Assembly (NCBI GenBank): GCA_032768795.1
Contig: CP136491.1
Location: 1,302,001 to 1,366,000 of the forward strand
Length of the DNA stretch: 64,000 nt
Source: Tremella fuciformis
Taxonomy: Eukaryota > Basidiomycota > Tremellomycetes > Tremellales > Tremellaceae
Direction: 5' to 3'
Every line of letters begins with the position of its first letter. The first letter of the stretch is position 1. Shown here piece after piece: positions 22,663 to 34,217 of the stretch. The notes under the pieces are model-generated. The model saw only the letters and a list, made by a program, of their open reading frames with translations. It did not search any database and had not been told where the DNA came from. The translations under genes were made by a program, and so were the position numbers.

Positions 22663-25172
22663 TTATTGAGGCAGGGTGAATGGATTCGCCTCGAAGCCTG
22701 GAGCCAACCAGTCATCGAAGAAATTCAGTAGACCACCCATGGCGCTGTTGTTCTCGCCAAGCTCCTGCAGGAACGAGGTCATCTCATCCTCTGGCATCGG
22801 ATTGGTGAGTTGGCAGAGGTCGTCCAGACTGATACCCGAGATTGGAGGCTGACCATCAAGCACCAAAGGCTGCTGTGTCAATGGTGATCAACGCGAAGGC
22901 GCGAACTAACAAGAAGACTGTTATCCACTTGCTGGACGGGAACGAGAAAGGCTTCCGAGGCGGAGTTATTTACCGCGCCAGGCTGCGTGTCGGATTCTCG
23001 GAGTCGTTTCACACGGCGAAGCCAAGGATGCACTGGTGTCCGGTGTCCTGATGTTTCACTAGAAAGTCAACACTTGCTGGGGTTGCATTGAGCTCCTGAT
23101 AGTACCTGTTTGACTGGTCGCTGCCCCCACCGACCTGAATGCCATGACGTCTCAACATGCGCCTCATCTCTCTTAACTGATGGTCAATTCAATCTCAGGC
23201 GTTGGTAATTCTCGACGTACCAGCCACATGCTTGTACGGTAATAAGTCCCCATCTTCTGCACAGTGCTCATCATTACTTCAAAGTTGCTTCTGGCCTCTT
23301 CCAAGACTGCTGATTGCTGATCCTGAGGGACCATGAATATGTTGAGCAGCTGAACGCGCATAGATTCGTACACGCAGATAGGAAGCGACGATTCGAGGAA
23401 CACAAAGCTTTCCGCTCCAACATAACGATGGACGGTTCGTATGATTTCCCCAACCTCGCGTGAGTGGAACAAGCATGCCCTCTGTGCTCCATCCACCCAT
23501 TCTCTTGGTGCTGAGGCCAACAAGGTGGAGTCGGCAGATTCGGGGAACCCAGGGAAGGCGATACGGCATAGTTCAGCCATACACTGGGCGTGCCAGATGT
23601 GCAACATGGCAAGGGCAGATAGTTGGTGCTGCGAGTGGCGGGCAAAGATCGTCTCTGGAAGCAGCTGGAATGGCGGTGGTAGTGTCGCCTTCCAGATCGC
23701 CAATTTTCGCCAGCAAGCTTGAAACGAGGATTGGGGGTTCCATGGCGGCATCAGAGGGTCTTGACTTTGACGAGTGCACCTGCAGGTCAGATTTTCACAT
23801 GTTCCTCGAGAATAGAGTTTCTCACCGCAACACCATCGACCTCATCCCCATCATCTTCGCATACTGTCCCATCATCGAGGTGCCATCATCAATACCGTCT
23901 TCCGCGCCCTCTACTTCCAATACGGGTATACGAGTCGTGCCAGGCTGGCCAAAGAGATATTGATGCTCTTCGCAGGGTAGTTTGATAGTGATCGATGATG
24001 CTTGTATGACCATGAATTCGGGCACACCGGTTGCTGTCATTCTGTCCAGGCAATAGCAGCCCCAAAAAAGTCGGCGTCTCGTCTCTCGAGCCGTGATCCC
24101 GGTCGGGTCTGACGCGCTCAACTCGCGGTGGAGACCCAAGGTCAGGGCACAGCGGCTGGCGATCGACGACATGTTCCATGCCGAGTGCAGCTTTCCGTGG
24201 TGAATATCGTACTTTGCTAGGATGAGCGCACTAGCTACGGTATCGAGTGTTGCCTCATCTTCCAGTATGAGCAGTGTCTTGGCGTCCTTTGACCAGCCTA
24301 GAGCTTGTCTCCTAGAAGCCGCCGATGCATCAGGCAGGAAATCGGCGGCGATCGCGCAGATCGCCAAAAGCAAAACGCGCGATGCCGTGTCGTTGACAAT
24401 CTCCGCCAATAGCGAGCCCCGATGGAGAATGGCGTTTGCCTGGGATGGATATATATGTGTAAAGAAAGCATCGACCGATCGGTTGAGTACAGCGCGTGGT
24501 ATCTGATAGCTAGGCCTCAGAGCTGCTGATCCATGGCGAAGAACAGACTCACCGATCATCGTTTTCCGAGTCTGGCTCTTGTCCCCGCCTGTGATGCGAA
24601 GCAGAAACGTCTTTGTGAGCCTCAATCTTGCTCACGTCGGGCGTGACGGCAGCGCTTGTCAGATCGCGAGGCGAAACGTTCTCGAGGGGCGTGCTCGGTG
24701 TCACGTCGATGAGCACTGTAGGGCCTGGTTTGTCGGGATTGTAGTCGCAAACGATCCCGTGATCTCTGCAGCGTCGACATGCTGGGTGCTCGGCACTACA
24801 CTTGCATCGCGCGACTCGACATGCATGGCAGGGAATCGGTCGGCTGCGGGTGGACTGCTTGGTTTCTGAAGCCGCATACTCAAAAGAAGAGCGAGCGTCC
24901 GATGCCGGACCGGAGGGAGCGTGGCTGGAACCCGCCGACCACTTGCAGGGCAATCCTACTCTGTCGCACTTGACACAGACAGGCGATCTTTCGTCGCACT
25001 TGACTTTCCGCTGGCGACAGGTTAGACAGCCGGTCTTGGTCCTCCGCCGCCGCTTCGCCAGAGACAAGCCTTCCGCATCGTTGTCGCTATCCGCAGAATC
25101 ACTCCTGTTCCTAGGCGTCCTCATCGAGGACTCGGAGTATCTTCTCGATTGTTTCTGCCCTGCACCTGCCAT
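22663..25172 (-). CDS. Fungal transcription factor with two Zn2Cys6 clusters
   Basis: A 763-residue regulator from exons 25172-24553, 24509-23826, 23779-23221, 23176-23106, 23058-22911 and 22872-22663. Residues 49-76 form a perfect C-X2-C-X6-C-X6-C-X2-C-X6-C cluster (CLTCRQRKVKC...), and residues 115-142 form a second one with the same spacing (CHACRVARCKC...). The middle of the protein is the fungal-specific transcription factor domain (HIYPSQANAILHRGS, then ETRRRLFWGCYCLDRM). The C-terminus is acidic and hydrophobic (DDLCQLTNPMPEDEM, FFDDWLAP), as in an activation domain. Most family members have one cluster. The start was placed at the first ATG that keeps the frame (MAGAGQKQ). Confidence 0.88.
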
Positions 25173-25835
25173 GACTTTGGTACTCGAGCCGATTGGCGTG
25201 AGGCGAAGTCGGTCAAGGTGCAAAGCACTGCCAAATCAAAACGAGAAATGCGGTTGTAGCGCAGAGGTGACCAGGTAGGCGAGCCTTCGGTTATCGGCTA
25301 CCTTGCTGCTCCTGCCCGGCACGTGGCAGGATCCATCTCAATCGGTCGATCCATGACCGCCTTGTCTCTTCAGTAATCATCAAGCAGGATAGATCGCATA
25401 TCAGCATCAATTCTGGGGTGATGTCGTATGGTCTCACGCCGCTGAGCTCGAGGAACCCATCAATCGCGTGAGATCAGCGCACGGGCCGCGGCTTTGATGA
25501 TCAGGGGGGTCAAAAACGCGATGCACAAGCCAGCGAAAGGTGCTGAAAGTTCTCGAGCCCAGGACTTCGCGGAAAGGAGCGCAAGTAAACCATGAGTGCG
25601 TTGCGCTGAACAGTGGTTGTCACTCGAATTGGTCCAGTACATGCTTGATTGGAGGTGGCCCGCCGACCAAAGGCATGTGCCACGTGGGGGTGACCGACCC
25701 TGGATCTTTGCCACTCGATGGCGATCATCCGTTCCATCCTTGTCAGTCAGTGTCATATACACTCTTGGTTTCCATTGTCTCGAGGAACAAGGCCGATGAG
25801 GCAGCAAGTCCTACAAAACGGGTGATGTTTCGACC
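25173..25835. promoter_or_regulatory. Divergent upstream region, zinc-cluster TF / arrestin-like gene
   Basis: 663 bp between two start codons pointing away from each other. No site or RNA gene was recognised. Confidence 0.5.
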
Positions 25836-28421
25836 ATGAACGTTTTTCGATTTCGTCGGTCGCAATCCGTATCCGATACGCAGAACCGGCCCCGCACGTT
25901 GCCCCTAATCCCAACAGGTCCACTAGACGTACCCCGCGCGCCATCCCCTTCGTCGCAGACCCCCACGAGCTCAGAACCTCTACCTATCGTACAAGGAGCT
26001 GCTCCACGCTATGAATATAACAGTTCTGGCCAGCCGCCAGCCGGCGGTCCGGGCGCTCCACCCGACTATACCGCTGAACCTATCCCTTCTCTTGGCCCTC
26101 TCTCAATCAGTCAACAGTCCCTAGGGCCGGCATCCCTAACGAGTCCTCGCAGAGATAGCCAGCTACTGGTTCGAGACTACTTCGGATCCTCCCCGTCTGC
26201 CAGGGGGGAGGCATTGGGACAGGTCGAGGAGGACGATGACGATGATCCGCTGGTACCCCGACAGCCTCGTCCTCCGCCAGTCCTCAATCTCCGGCCGCTG
26301 CCCAGACGAAACACCGTCTCTGGAACGGCACCCGATCCCCTGATAGAGTCGTCATCAGCAGACGAGTCGGACGAGATTTTTGGGCCTGTCGAGGACGGAG
26401 ACGATCCTGCCAGCCCTGAAGCGGCTAACACCTCGTTGGCTGGATCACCTATTCTTCAACTTCCGCCAGAGCCTCCTCCTCCCCCTCCCGCGAGCGATCT
26501 TCCTATCTATTCTGCCCATCTTCACCGCGATGAGCTTCGCCTGATCTCTTCGGCCCATCTGGACGAAAATCACCCAGCTGCAGCCTATTTCAACGAGGTC
26601 GCTCTTCGTCACATCAACCCACCTTCGTCGCCGCAGCAGTCCGCCTCGATCGTCACCGGAAGCAAGAAGCTTCGATTGATTCTTACACGAGGCGGGCGTC
26701 GTACAAATATGAACGGAACAGGACCAGTCAGCATTCGCATTCGACGTGACGGAGTTGTCGAAGGGAGAGTCGAGGTTGGCAGCAGTGTGGAGCACGGCAT
26801 CAAGCTTGAGATCTCGTTGCTCGGTCTGGTCAACACCAGCTATTACGTGCGAGGGCAGTATACCTTGATCGACACACTCCCCCTCATGCGGCGGAGTCTA
26901 CAGCTGTTCCCTGCGCTGGATACGGAAGGTTTCGTGGATGCTCCCAGCGCACCGAGTCAAGCTGCTCCCAGGCGGGCTGGGCTGATCTCTCCATTCATGA
27001 GCTCTCTACCGGTCGCTTCGCCAACGGCCCAACATAGACAAGAGACAGCGACGGGCTCTTCAGCTTCCACTACCGCTGCAGATGCATCGGCTGATTCTGC
27101 TCCTTCCAACAACCCGAACTCTCCTACTTCTCCCACAGGCCCCTCTTCGACTCCTGCTCCCACAGCCAAGGACGTGCCAACCATTACTCCCGGATCCTCA
27201 TTCGATTTCTCGCTCCCCATGCCCCATAGTCATTACCGCGGAGAGAACATCGAGCTGCCGCCTTCCTGCGCTGTCATGCAGGTTGGCATGCAGTCCAGCG
27301 TAGAGTACGTTCTGAGGGTCAAGTTGACTCGCAAGGGGTGGCGAATGAATGAGACGTGAGTTTCATGATCTCGAGTGGTGCTGAACCGCAGTCTCACTTT
27401 ACCCGTCTTCTACGAGCCCCAGGCTTTCATCTCGCCGCGTCGTCTAAGGCAGATCACCACGGAAGACCCGCTCAACCCCGGCTGGCGAACGATACCTCTT
27501 AACGGCGGCGCTCCTTCGAAAGGCACGGGGCCAGGCGTGGAAGTCTCGCTTCTTCTGCCCTCACCACCGATACTATTCATGCCTGTCAACGCAGATCCTC
27601 CGGCCATACCGTTTCATTTGCATTTTCATTCCAACCTGCCGCTTCCCCTTGCCACGTTCAGCGATCCTCGTCAGAGCCATTTCATAATCCGCCTCATGCG
27701 AGTGGCCACGATGCGCATAGGTACTGAAAGGGAGATCCGACGGACAGAGATACCGAGCAAGGTGGAGATATGGCAAGAGGGAGGCGGACGGATACCGGTT
27801 GGAGAGGCTAGATCGACCGGGGGTGACTTTGGTTTGCAAGGGGAAGGGAGAAGGTACAGCAGTCATGCTGGACCCACGACCACCACCAACACTTCCGATG
27901 GTCGGCCGGCCCCGCTCAACCCGCCCACTGCTGGGCAAACAACTGAAGCCACAAGGCCCGAATCTTCTGGTCGACCGACGTCTTCTGGCAGCGGGACCGG
28001 CGAGCGTCGGATGTCTTTCCTGAGACGCCGATCCATGTCAACCAGTGCTCGTCCGTCCACATCGCCAAGCAGCAGCACTTTTGCGTCGACTCTCGCAGCG
28101 GCAGCTTCTCCCCTCTCCCGCGCTGGGTCCCACCCTCCACCTGTCATTGTCGAGGACCAGCGGGCCGAGGTGGTCGAAGAGACGCCTTTGGTCCCCCTCA
28201 GCATGGAGTCGACCGATGTGCATCTTCTCGGCGAGCTCAAGCTTAATCTACCGCAGCGGGGACCAGATGCGCTCCGCAGGCTCATCGGCAGCTTCATGAC
28301 ACCGGAAATCGGAATCAGCTATCTTTTAGAGGTAGGCCTTCAACCGAAACAAGGGAGTATCAAGGAGGCCTTCAAGCATGTGTGGGGAGGTGGCATGATC
28401 GAGGTGGTGGTGGGTCGGTGA
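25836..28421 (+). CDS. Arrestin-like protein (alpha-arrestin type)
   Basis: An 849-residue protein from exons 25836-27355 and 27392-28421. A 200-residue disordered, acidic/Pro-rich N-terminus precedes the beta-sandwich segments: SKKLRLILTRGG, VSIRIRRDGVVEGRVEVGSS, GIKLEISLLGLV, then a Ser/Thr/Pro-rich loop, then LPPSCAVMQVGMQSSVEYVLRV. The second exon has a further beta domain and ends with a short conserved strand, GGMIEVVVGR. A PPDY motif (PPxY class) near residue 77 would fit binding to a WW-domain ubiquitin ligase such as Rsp5, as in yeast ART adaptors of transporter endocytosis. The family call is from strand patterns and is moderate; a search would settle it. Confidence 0.68.
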
Positions 28422-28882
28422 TCTCTGCCTGTTGTTGTACGTCTACAGCGGCTCGCATCTTGTATATTTTGGGGGCATTCAGAGGCATCTCTGTACCGTA
28501 TGGATTGGTATTTTAGTTCCGGGTAAACCAGCTCCGAAGAGGTGGTCCAAACTCTAACAGCGATTTCGAGGTCTTGATTGTTCATCCACCTCACTATCTG
28601 TATCGCGCCCGCCTGTCCTCGCCGCACACCGACGCCGACGACGACATCCTACGACTTCAGTCCTCACACGGGCAGGAGTGCAAAGGACAGGACGCTGACC
28701 GGTCTGGGCTCTTGACCGTTCCAGCCCGTAGTCCAGCCCGGATCGCCCGACTCGCCCGTCATCTCCCTTTCCTCTTCCCGACCACCATCTCTCGACATTC
28801 ACCGCTTGCCTGCCTTGCACCCCATGATATGATAGATACCTGAGAATTGTCGAATCGTATACCCCTTGTGCCGCCAGTCATC
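28422..28882. other. Intergenic / 5' leader, no feature seen
   Basis: 461 bp upstream of the DEAD-box-like gene, Cys/Pro-coding by chance in several frames and pyrimidine-rich near the start codon, as in a 5' leader. No RNA gene was seen. Confidence 0.5.
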
Positions 28883-31478
28883 ATGTCGTCGAGCACGACA
28901 CCGCCCAGAAACGGTCTCCCCCAAAGCAACGCCGACACCGAGTCTTCCCCCGCGTACCAGACCCTCCTGGCGCGTATTGTCAACACCGAGAACGCCCTAT
29001 CAAGCCTATCCTCGCAGGTCGCTGCCCTCACTGCGCTCCTCAAGAATCTTACCCCACCTACAACGCGCGGGGCGGGGTCTAATGGCCACTTCTCCAACCA
29101 CCCGCAGCCGGTCTTTTCCCCATTCGATTCTCCCGACCAGACTCCTTTCGCGCCAGGTTCCACGCTCAGTGGTAATAACAATGGCCAAGGCGGCGCTGTG
29201 GGACTCGGATCGTCCCCTCATGCTGCCGGCAATGACCCCGCAGTGCAAGCTCTTACCACCCAAATTCAGGCACTATCCACCTCTGTCGCGCAGCTGCAAC
29301 GACTACAGACTCAGCAGCGGCTCCCGGGTGGCATGTCGCTCAATCTCGATCGCCCATCTCCCATGCCCAGCCCTGCGCCGTCTGCAGCCGCCACGCCAGG
29401 TGTAGGAGGGATGATGTCGCCTGGTGGCATGTTCTCGCGACCTCCAATCAACCGCAGCATATCCGCCATGAGCACGGCAGCAGGGGGAAATGGCGAGGAC
29501 AAGTGGGGCCAGACTTCTCATCAGCGTCTCTCCAACGGGCCACAAACCGGTGGAGCCGGTGCATGGGGCGCAGGGGGCATGGGCGGCCCCATGACCACTC
29601 CTTCTCTTACTTTGGGCGGCGCGCCCGGAACGCCTGGGGCCGGGCTGGCGGTCACGCGATGGGATCAGCTGGGTCTGAAGATGGAGCTCTTGCGCAGCAT
29701 TCAGAAATACGGGTACGCTGGTTCCAGGCGTCGCGTCAAATGCTGACTTCAGGCTTGGACCCCCAAATAAGATACAGAGCCGGGTCTTGCCATTTATGGG
29801 AAAGCCTCAGGACAAGGATATTATTGCTCAAGCTCCGCCCTCCCAAGAGCGCATGCTTGCATAGTAAGCCTTTCTCGAACGAGCTTCGAGCAGTAGCTCA
29901 TCTTCAGCGTCGTGCCCGCCATCCAGCTGTGTCTGACTGTGTCTCAGCAGCAGCCTTACCGCGGCCCCAATGTTGTTGTGATCACAACGACTGTGGACCA
30001 AGCTACCCAATGCCAGAAATGTCAGTAACCGCATGCGTATAGACGAAGAGGCTGACTGTCAGTCATCCGGGCCATCGGCAATCCCGTCGGAATCCGGTCT
30101 TCCCTGGCAGCCGGCGTGGGCGGGTCGACAAACCTGCCGAATGAGATCGCGGCCATTCATCGTGAAGCCGTGCACATCTTGATCGGCACACCCGTCAAGA
30201 TCAACGAGATCTTCTCTTCAGGCGACGTTAGCGGGGCCGATGTCCGGCTGTTGGTCGTTGGTAATCTCTCCTGACGCTTCGATACGTGCTGATTCATAGC
30301 TCGACGAGGTCGATCAGCTCATTGCCCGAAATTTACACCACAACGTCATTAACATCTCGAAAGTCCTTCCTGCTCCTCGACGGCCTGGCGGAGGTGGTCT
30401 CACGCCTGGCGGTACTGGAAACGGCCCGTTCTCGCCAAACGGTGGTGTCTCGTCGCCATACGATCCTGGACAAGCGTCCCCGTTCAATCCACAATCAAAG
30501 ACGCCCTTCCCAGGACAGCCGAGATTCGGCGCGCCAGGTGGTCCAGGCCCAATCGGTGCTCCGACTCCTTCAGCTCCCGCGGGGTCCGGCGTTGACCGGC
30601 AAACTTGTTTCTTTTCCAATACCATACCGACCGACGTTATCACCCTGTCTCAGACACTGGGCATCCGCGATCCGATTCGCGTCATGGTGCGGAAAGAGGG
30701 CAACTCGAATGCTCAGGAATCGGTCTCCTCGGTCTCTCAGCGCATCAATGTCAAGCATACTTACGTGTACCTCGCGATTACGGGCTCGGCACGTTCGGAC
30801 GGCGCAGTCGATGGTGCGGGAGTTGGCACTATTGGGAGCGGGCGGGCCGCCAATGGTCAAGTGAGCGAGGAAGCGAACAGGGCAAAAGAGTATAAATTGG
30901 ACACTCTGGTCAAGATGCTCGAAGACTATCCGCTTTGGCAAGCCATCATCCATGTGGCCACGTTCAGTATGCTGGAAGCGGTTATGTACAAGCTGGGCAG
31001 CCGGTCATGGGAGTCATTGTATCTAGTGAGTCTCGCACTGTGTTAAGAGGCAACTCTGATGCCAGACCCCCGACATGCCGCAATCGCAACGAAAGCAGGT
31101 GCTACAATCATGGCGCCACTCGATCTCCCCGTCCGGGCCGCGATTCCTGGTCATCTTCGATGTCACCGTCACGCCACCTGAGATCCCCTGGGCACCCCTG
31201 GTTGTCAACTTTGATTTGCCCAGATCCGTCGAGGGCTACGCACATCGTGCGGCAGCAGCCGTCCCGCCGCCTCAACGCGGTCCACCAGGGCAGCCCGCTC
31301 CGCAGGGCGTCATCGTGAACTTTGTGCAAGCTGCGGGAGGGGACGTTGAGATGTTGAGGAGCACCGAGTGTGCCTATACCTTCAAGGTGAGCCCTGACTA
31401 AGGTGATCGAGGTCAGCTGCTGATTCTCAGTGTGCGGAGATACCCAGCGTCTTCCATGATCTATTCCAGTATCAGTAG
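28883..31478 (+). CDS. eIF4A-like DEAD-box protein with lost catalytic motifs
   Basis: A 780-residue protein from exons 28883-29712, 29753-29863, 29908-30020, 30063-30256, 30300-31025, 31066-31386 and 31431-31478. Residues 1-270 are a Gly/Pro/Ser-rich extension with heptad-like segments (TENALSSLSSQVAALTALL; QIQALSTSVAQLQRL). From residue 277 the order follows an eIF4A-type helicase: Q-motif-like GLGPPNKIQSRVLPF; the P-loop position AQAPPSQERMLAY, where a helicase has AxxGxGKT; LVLDEVDQL in place of DEAD; FSNT in place of the SAT motif; DMPQSQRKQVLQSWR; and YAHRAAAAV in place of HRIGR. A roughly 70-residue Gly/Pro insertion separates motifs II and III. The fold is kept but ATP binding and hydrolysis residues are gone, so it is probably a scaffold or RNA-binding pseudo-helicase (inference). 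Confidence 0.8.
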
Positions 31479-31797
31479 ACTCGTCCGTTTCCCGTTGACA
31501 AGAAGCATATCATTGATCTAATTTCACCGTGTATCAAATAGCTGCATGCATAGCTGTAGGAATTTGGGCGGTGCTGGTTCTCGATTAGCCCTGAAAGCCA
31601 GACGCCTGGAAGTGACCAGTGTTGCAAGCCACAGTTCATAAACGACGTGCGGCGCATACATCTCCACTGCCAACGAGGTTGTCGAACGTGCGATGGTCTA
31701 CCACCTGCTTTGAAAACCTTTATATAGGCATCTTCCAGTGCAAAGCTCCGAAAAATACGTCGACAACGTTGGCGCAGTGGTTAAGACGCCAGTCTCT
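31479..31797. other. Spacer with an orphan tRNA D-arm/A-box-like stretch
   Basis: 319 bp after the DEAD-box-like gene. At 31770-31790 there is a stretch matching a tRNA D-arm and A box (TGGCGCAGTGG, with GGCG/CGCC able to pair) 8 nt before the acceptor stem of the tRNA-Ser. No matching 3' half was found for it. Confidence 0.5.
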
Positions 31798-31895
31798 CTC
31801 GGAGTACCGAAGTGGTTACCGGGCCTGCCTCGAATTTGGTTTACGTAACACAGCAGGTGCCGTAAGGCGCGCAGGTTCGAATCCTGTCTCCGAGG
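31798..31895 (+). tRNA. tRNA-Ser(CGA) with intron
   Basis: A class II tRNA. The acceptor stem is seven perfect pairs (31798-31804 CTCGGAG with 31888-31894 CTCCGAG), with discriminator G at 31895, as serine tRNAs require. The anticodon stem is CCTGC (31824-31828) with GCAGG (31853-31857); the loop reads C-T-CGA-A, giving anticodon CGA at 31831-31833, with a 17-nt intron at 31835-31851 directly after position 37. A long variable arm (GCC gtaa GGC) and a T arm with GGTTCGAATCC complete it. The D arm (CCG/CGG around AGTGGTTA) is acceptable. Its A box is weaker than the orphan one just upstream. Confidence 0.85.
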
Positions 31896-32011
31896 TTCTT
31901 ATTTTTGTGTGCTCCTTCAGATCAAACACGTGACATGATGACGCACTTTGTCTGTATCTGCTGCCTCGGCAAGCAACGTTGATGTTTCTTCCTGCAGCAG
32001 CCCATCGCAAC

Positions 32012-33961
32012 ATGTCGGCGGCATTTGCGGATTCGAGACCGCCGGACTCGCCACGACCTCCTATATCTCGCAGCAATTCCTTCACGAGTCTCATGACTCG
32101 CGCGACAACAGACCGGTACGGGGAAGAATGGGCGGGAGCTCTCACGCTGCTCGGTGAGTGATATCAACATCCGCAGGAGCTGATGGCCAGACGTCGTTGA
32201 GACTTTCTTCGGTGAGTCATGTACCGCCAGCTTTGCTATCATGCCTGAGTAGCAGACTCTCGACTAGACTTATTCAACCGTCGCCTGAAGGCTCAGTCCG
32301 TACGATTGCGAACACGGGCGGTTGAGCTGCTGCCGAAGGGGCTTCGCACCCCAAAGATCGGTGCAATGGTGCTGGCGGACGACGACGAGGCAGAAGAGGA
32401 TCACGAGGCTGTAGAGCGTAAAGCACTCCCTGGGGAACGTTATCGCAGAGATGTAGAGCGAGAAGTGGAACGGATCAAGGTAAAGCTTGCCGCGAAGGTC
32501 ACACACCTATCCGGGACGTGGAGATCGGCACAGATCGTGCGGACCAAGGAGAAAGTCTGTCAGTATATGCGGTACTCGAAGTGAGCATGGCTAATGACAG
32601 CTTTTCTCTTTGGGGTCTTATCGCTCGCGTTCAGCTGTCTGCTGTACGGCCTCGCACCCGAGTGGATGCCGTTCGCATACACCGCGCAAGCCGCCTTCTA
32701 CCTCCCGACTCGCATCTACACTTACAAGCGCAAAGCCTGGCACTACTTCTTGTTCGAGTGCGGCCATCGTTGGAGGCAGGACAGGGCTGACGCATAGCCT
32801 GTGCTATTTCGTCAATATCCTCGACCTCTTGTGGCTCTGGGTGTTCCCGTCGTCGACCAAGCTGTTCATCTGCTGCTACATGCTGACCCTGGGTAGGTGC
32901 TGCGCCACGCGGCGACAGAGCTGATCTCCAGGACCTCTGGCCAGTGCCATCATTACCTGGCGCAACTCCTTGGTGTTCCACTCTCTCGACAAAGTGACCA
33001 GTCTCTTCATTCACATGTACCCTCCGCTCGTCCTCACCATCATCAGGTGAGCGGCTGATGGGCGCCGCGGTCAAGCTGACTCGCAGGCACGTCTACAAAG
33101 ATTCCGCCGCTCGCTATCCCGGACTTGCGGATATCGACTCGTACAGCTGGTGGAGCATGATTCTTCTCAGCGGGGTTCCTTGTACGTAAACGCCACGGGG
33201 GTGATCTGGCTGACCCCAGATATCCTGTGGCAAGCCGCCTATTACAAGGTGGGCAGTGGCCACGATCGAGGTGGTTCACTGACTCTAGTTCATCTCGGTC
33301 GACCGCAAAGCCAAGATCGCCTCAGGGCAGCGCCAGAACAGTTTCCAATAGCGGGTCAAGTCGCAGCGAAGCCGCCTGACGCTGACCCTCAGCCTGCTGA
33401 ACGATAAGCGAGGCCCGATCGGCAAGGCACTGCAAGGGATCAAGCCCGAGCACCGAGAAGAGTGGTTCATCTTTGGCCAGCTCAGTGCGTGTCGTGCCAT
33501 GCGGCCAAGAGCGATACTGAGCCTCAGTCTACAGCATGATCTTCATGGTTCCGCCCGCGGTCCTCTTCATCCACTCGGCCTTCGCCTCGTCCGTCTTCCT
33601 CATCGTCATCTTCTCCGTCTCGGCATGGAACGGCGCCACGTTCTACGTCGAGGTGTTCGGGCGCAAGTTCGAGCGCGAGCTGGAACGCCTTCGCAAGGAG
33701 ATGGAACTGGCTTCGGCATCGGGCACGTCGCTGGCGTCCACGACGGCGACGCCGTCCGCGCCCAGTACGCCATATCTCGATGTCGGCCACCCGTCTCCCT
33801 CTGTCAGCGTTGCGGACAGTACCACCGAGGGCCACAATCTCGACGCGTCGCCTCTGATGCTCCCGGGGACAAAGGAAAACGCGGCAGATATGGAGATCCC
33901 AGAGTTCACCCTGGCCAATGCCGAGGACGAGGCCAATCAGGAGCGGAAGAAGACTGTCTAG
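32012..33961 (+). CDS. GPC1: Glycerophosphocholine acyltransferase Gpc1
   Basis: Membrane acyltransferase that re-acylates glycerophosphocholine in phosphatidylcholine turnover (DUF2838 family). It is 510 residues from eleven exons: 32012-32153, 32191-32211, 32268-32558, 32601-32757, 32798-32892, 32932-33046, 33087-33181, 33220-33248, 33289-33350, 33393-33484 and 33528-33961. Family segments are LCYFVNILDLLWLWVFP, AIITWRNSLVFHSLDKVTS with the conserved HS-DK, FIHMYPP, and WQAAYYKF. At least six hydrophobic helices are evident. The ninth intron (33351-33392) has a GC donor (CAATA/GCGGGT); read straight through, the frame stops at TAG 33349-33351, while splicing gives NSFQYLLNDKRG. The start at 32012 is the inner of two in-frame ATGs; 31982 is the other. 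Confidence 0.88.
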
Positions 33962-34217
33962 CCGTACCACGGATCAAAGGCAGTGTGTAGAAGGACACCG
34001 CCTTATAATGCTGGACTTCGTCGACGTCTGTTGTATGTATGATTCTCCCGACAGATGCGGAACGCTGCGACCCAAGCCACTGATTCTGCATGTCACTTCT
34101 TTTCTGTACAGGCTATGTGTATCATGCTAAAGGCAGCATTAGCTCGGATGCTGGTAATGCAAACAGGCGCAATGTCGATCTAAACAGGCAGTCGGGCAAT
34201 CTCAAAGGCATGAGAGG

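Noticed and set aside
31770..31790. A second, separate tRNA gene
   Set aside because: Only a D-arm/A box is present; no anticodon arm, T arm or matching acceptor half was found for it.
33349..33351. Stop-codon readthrough or pseudogene call for GPC1
   Set aside because: A GC-AG intron of typical length explains the stop and restores the family sequence at the junction.
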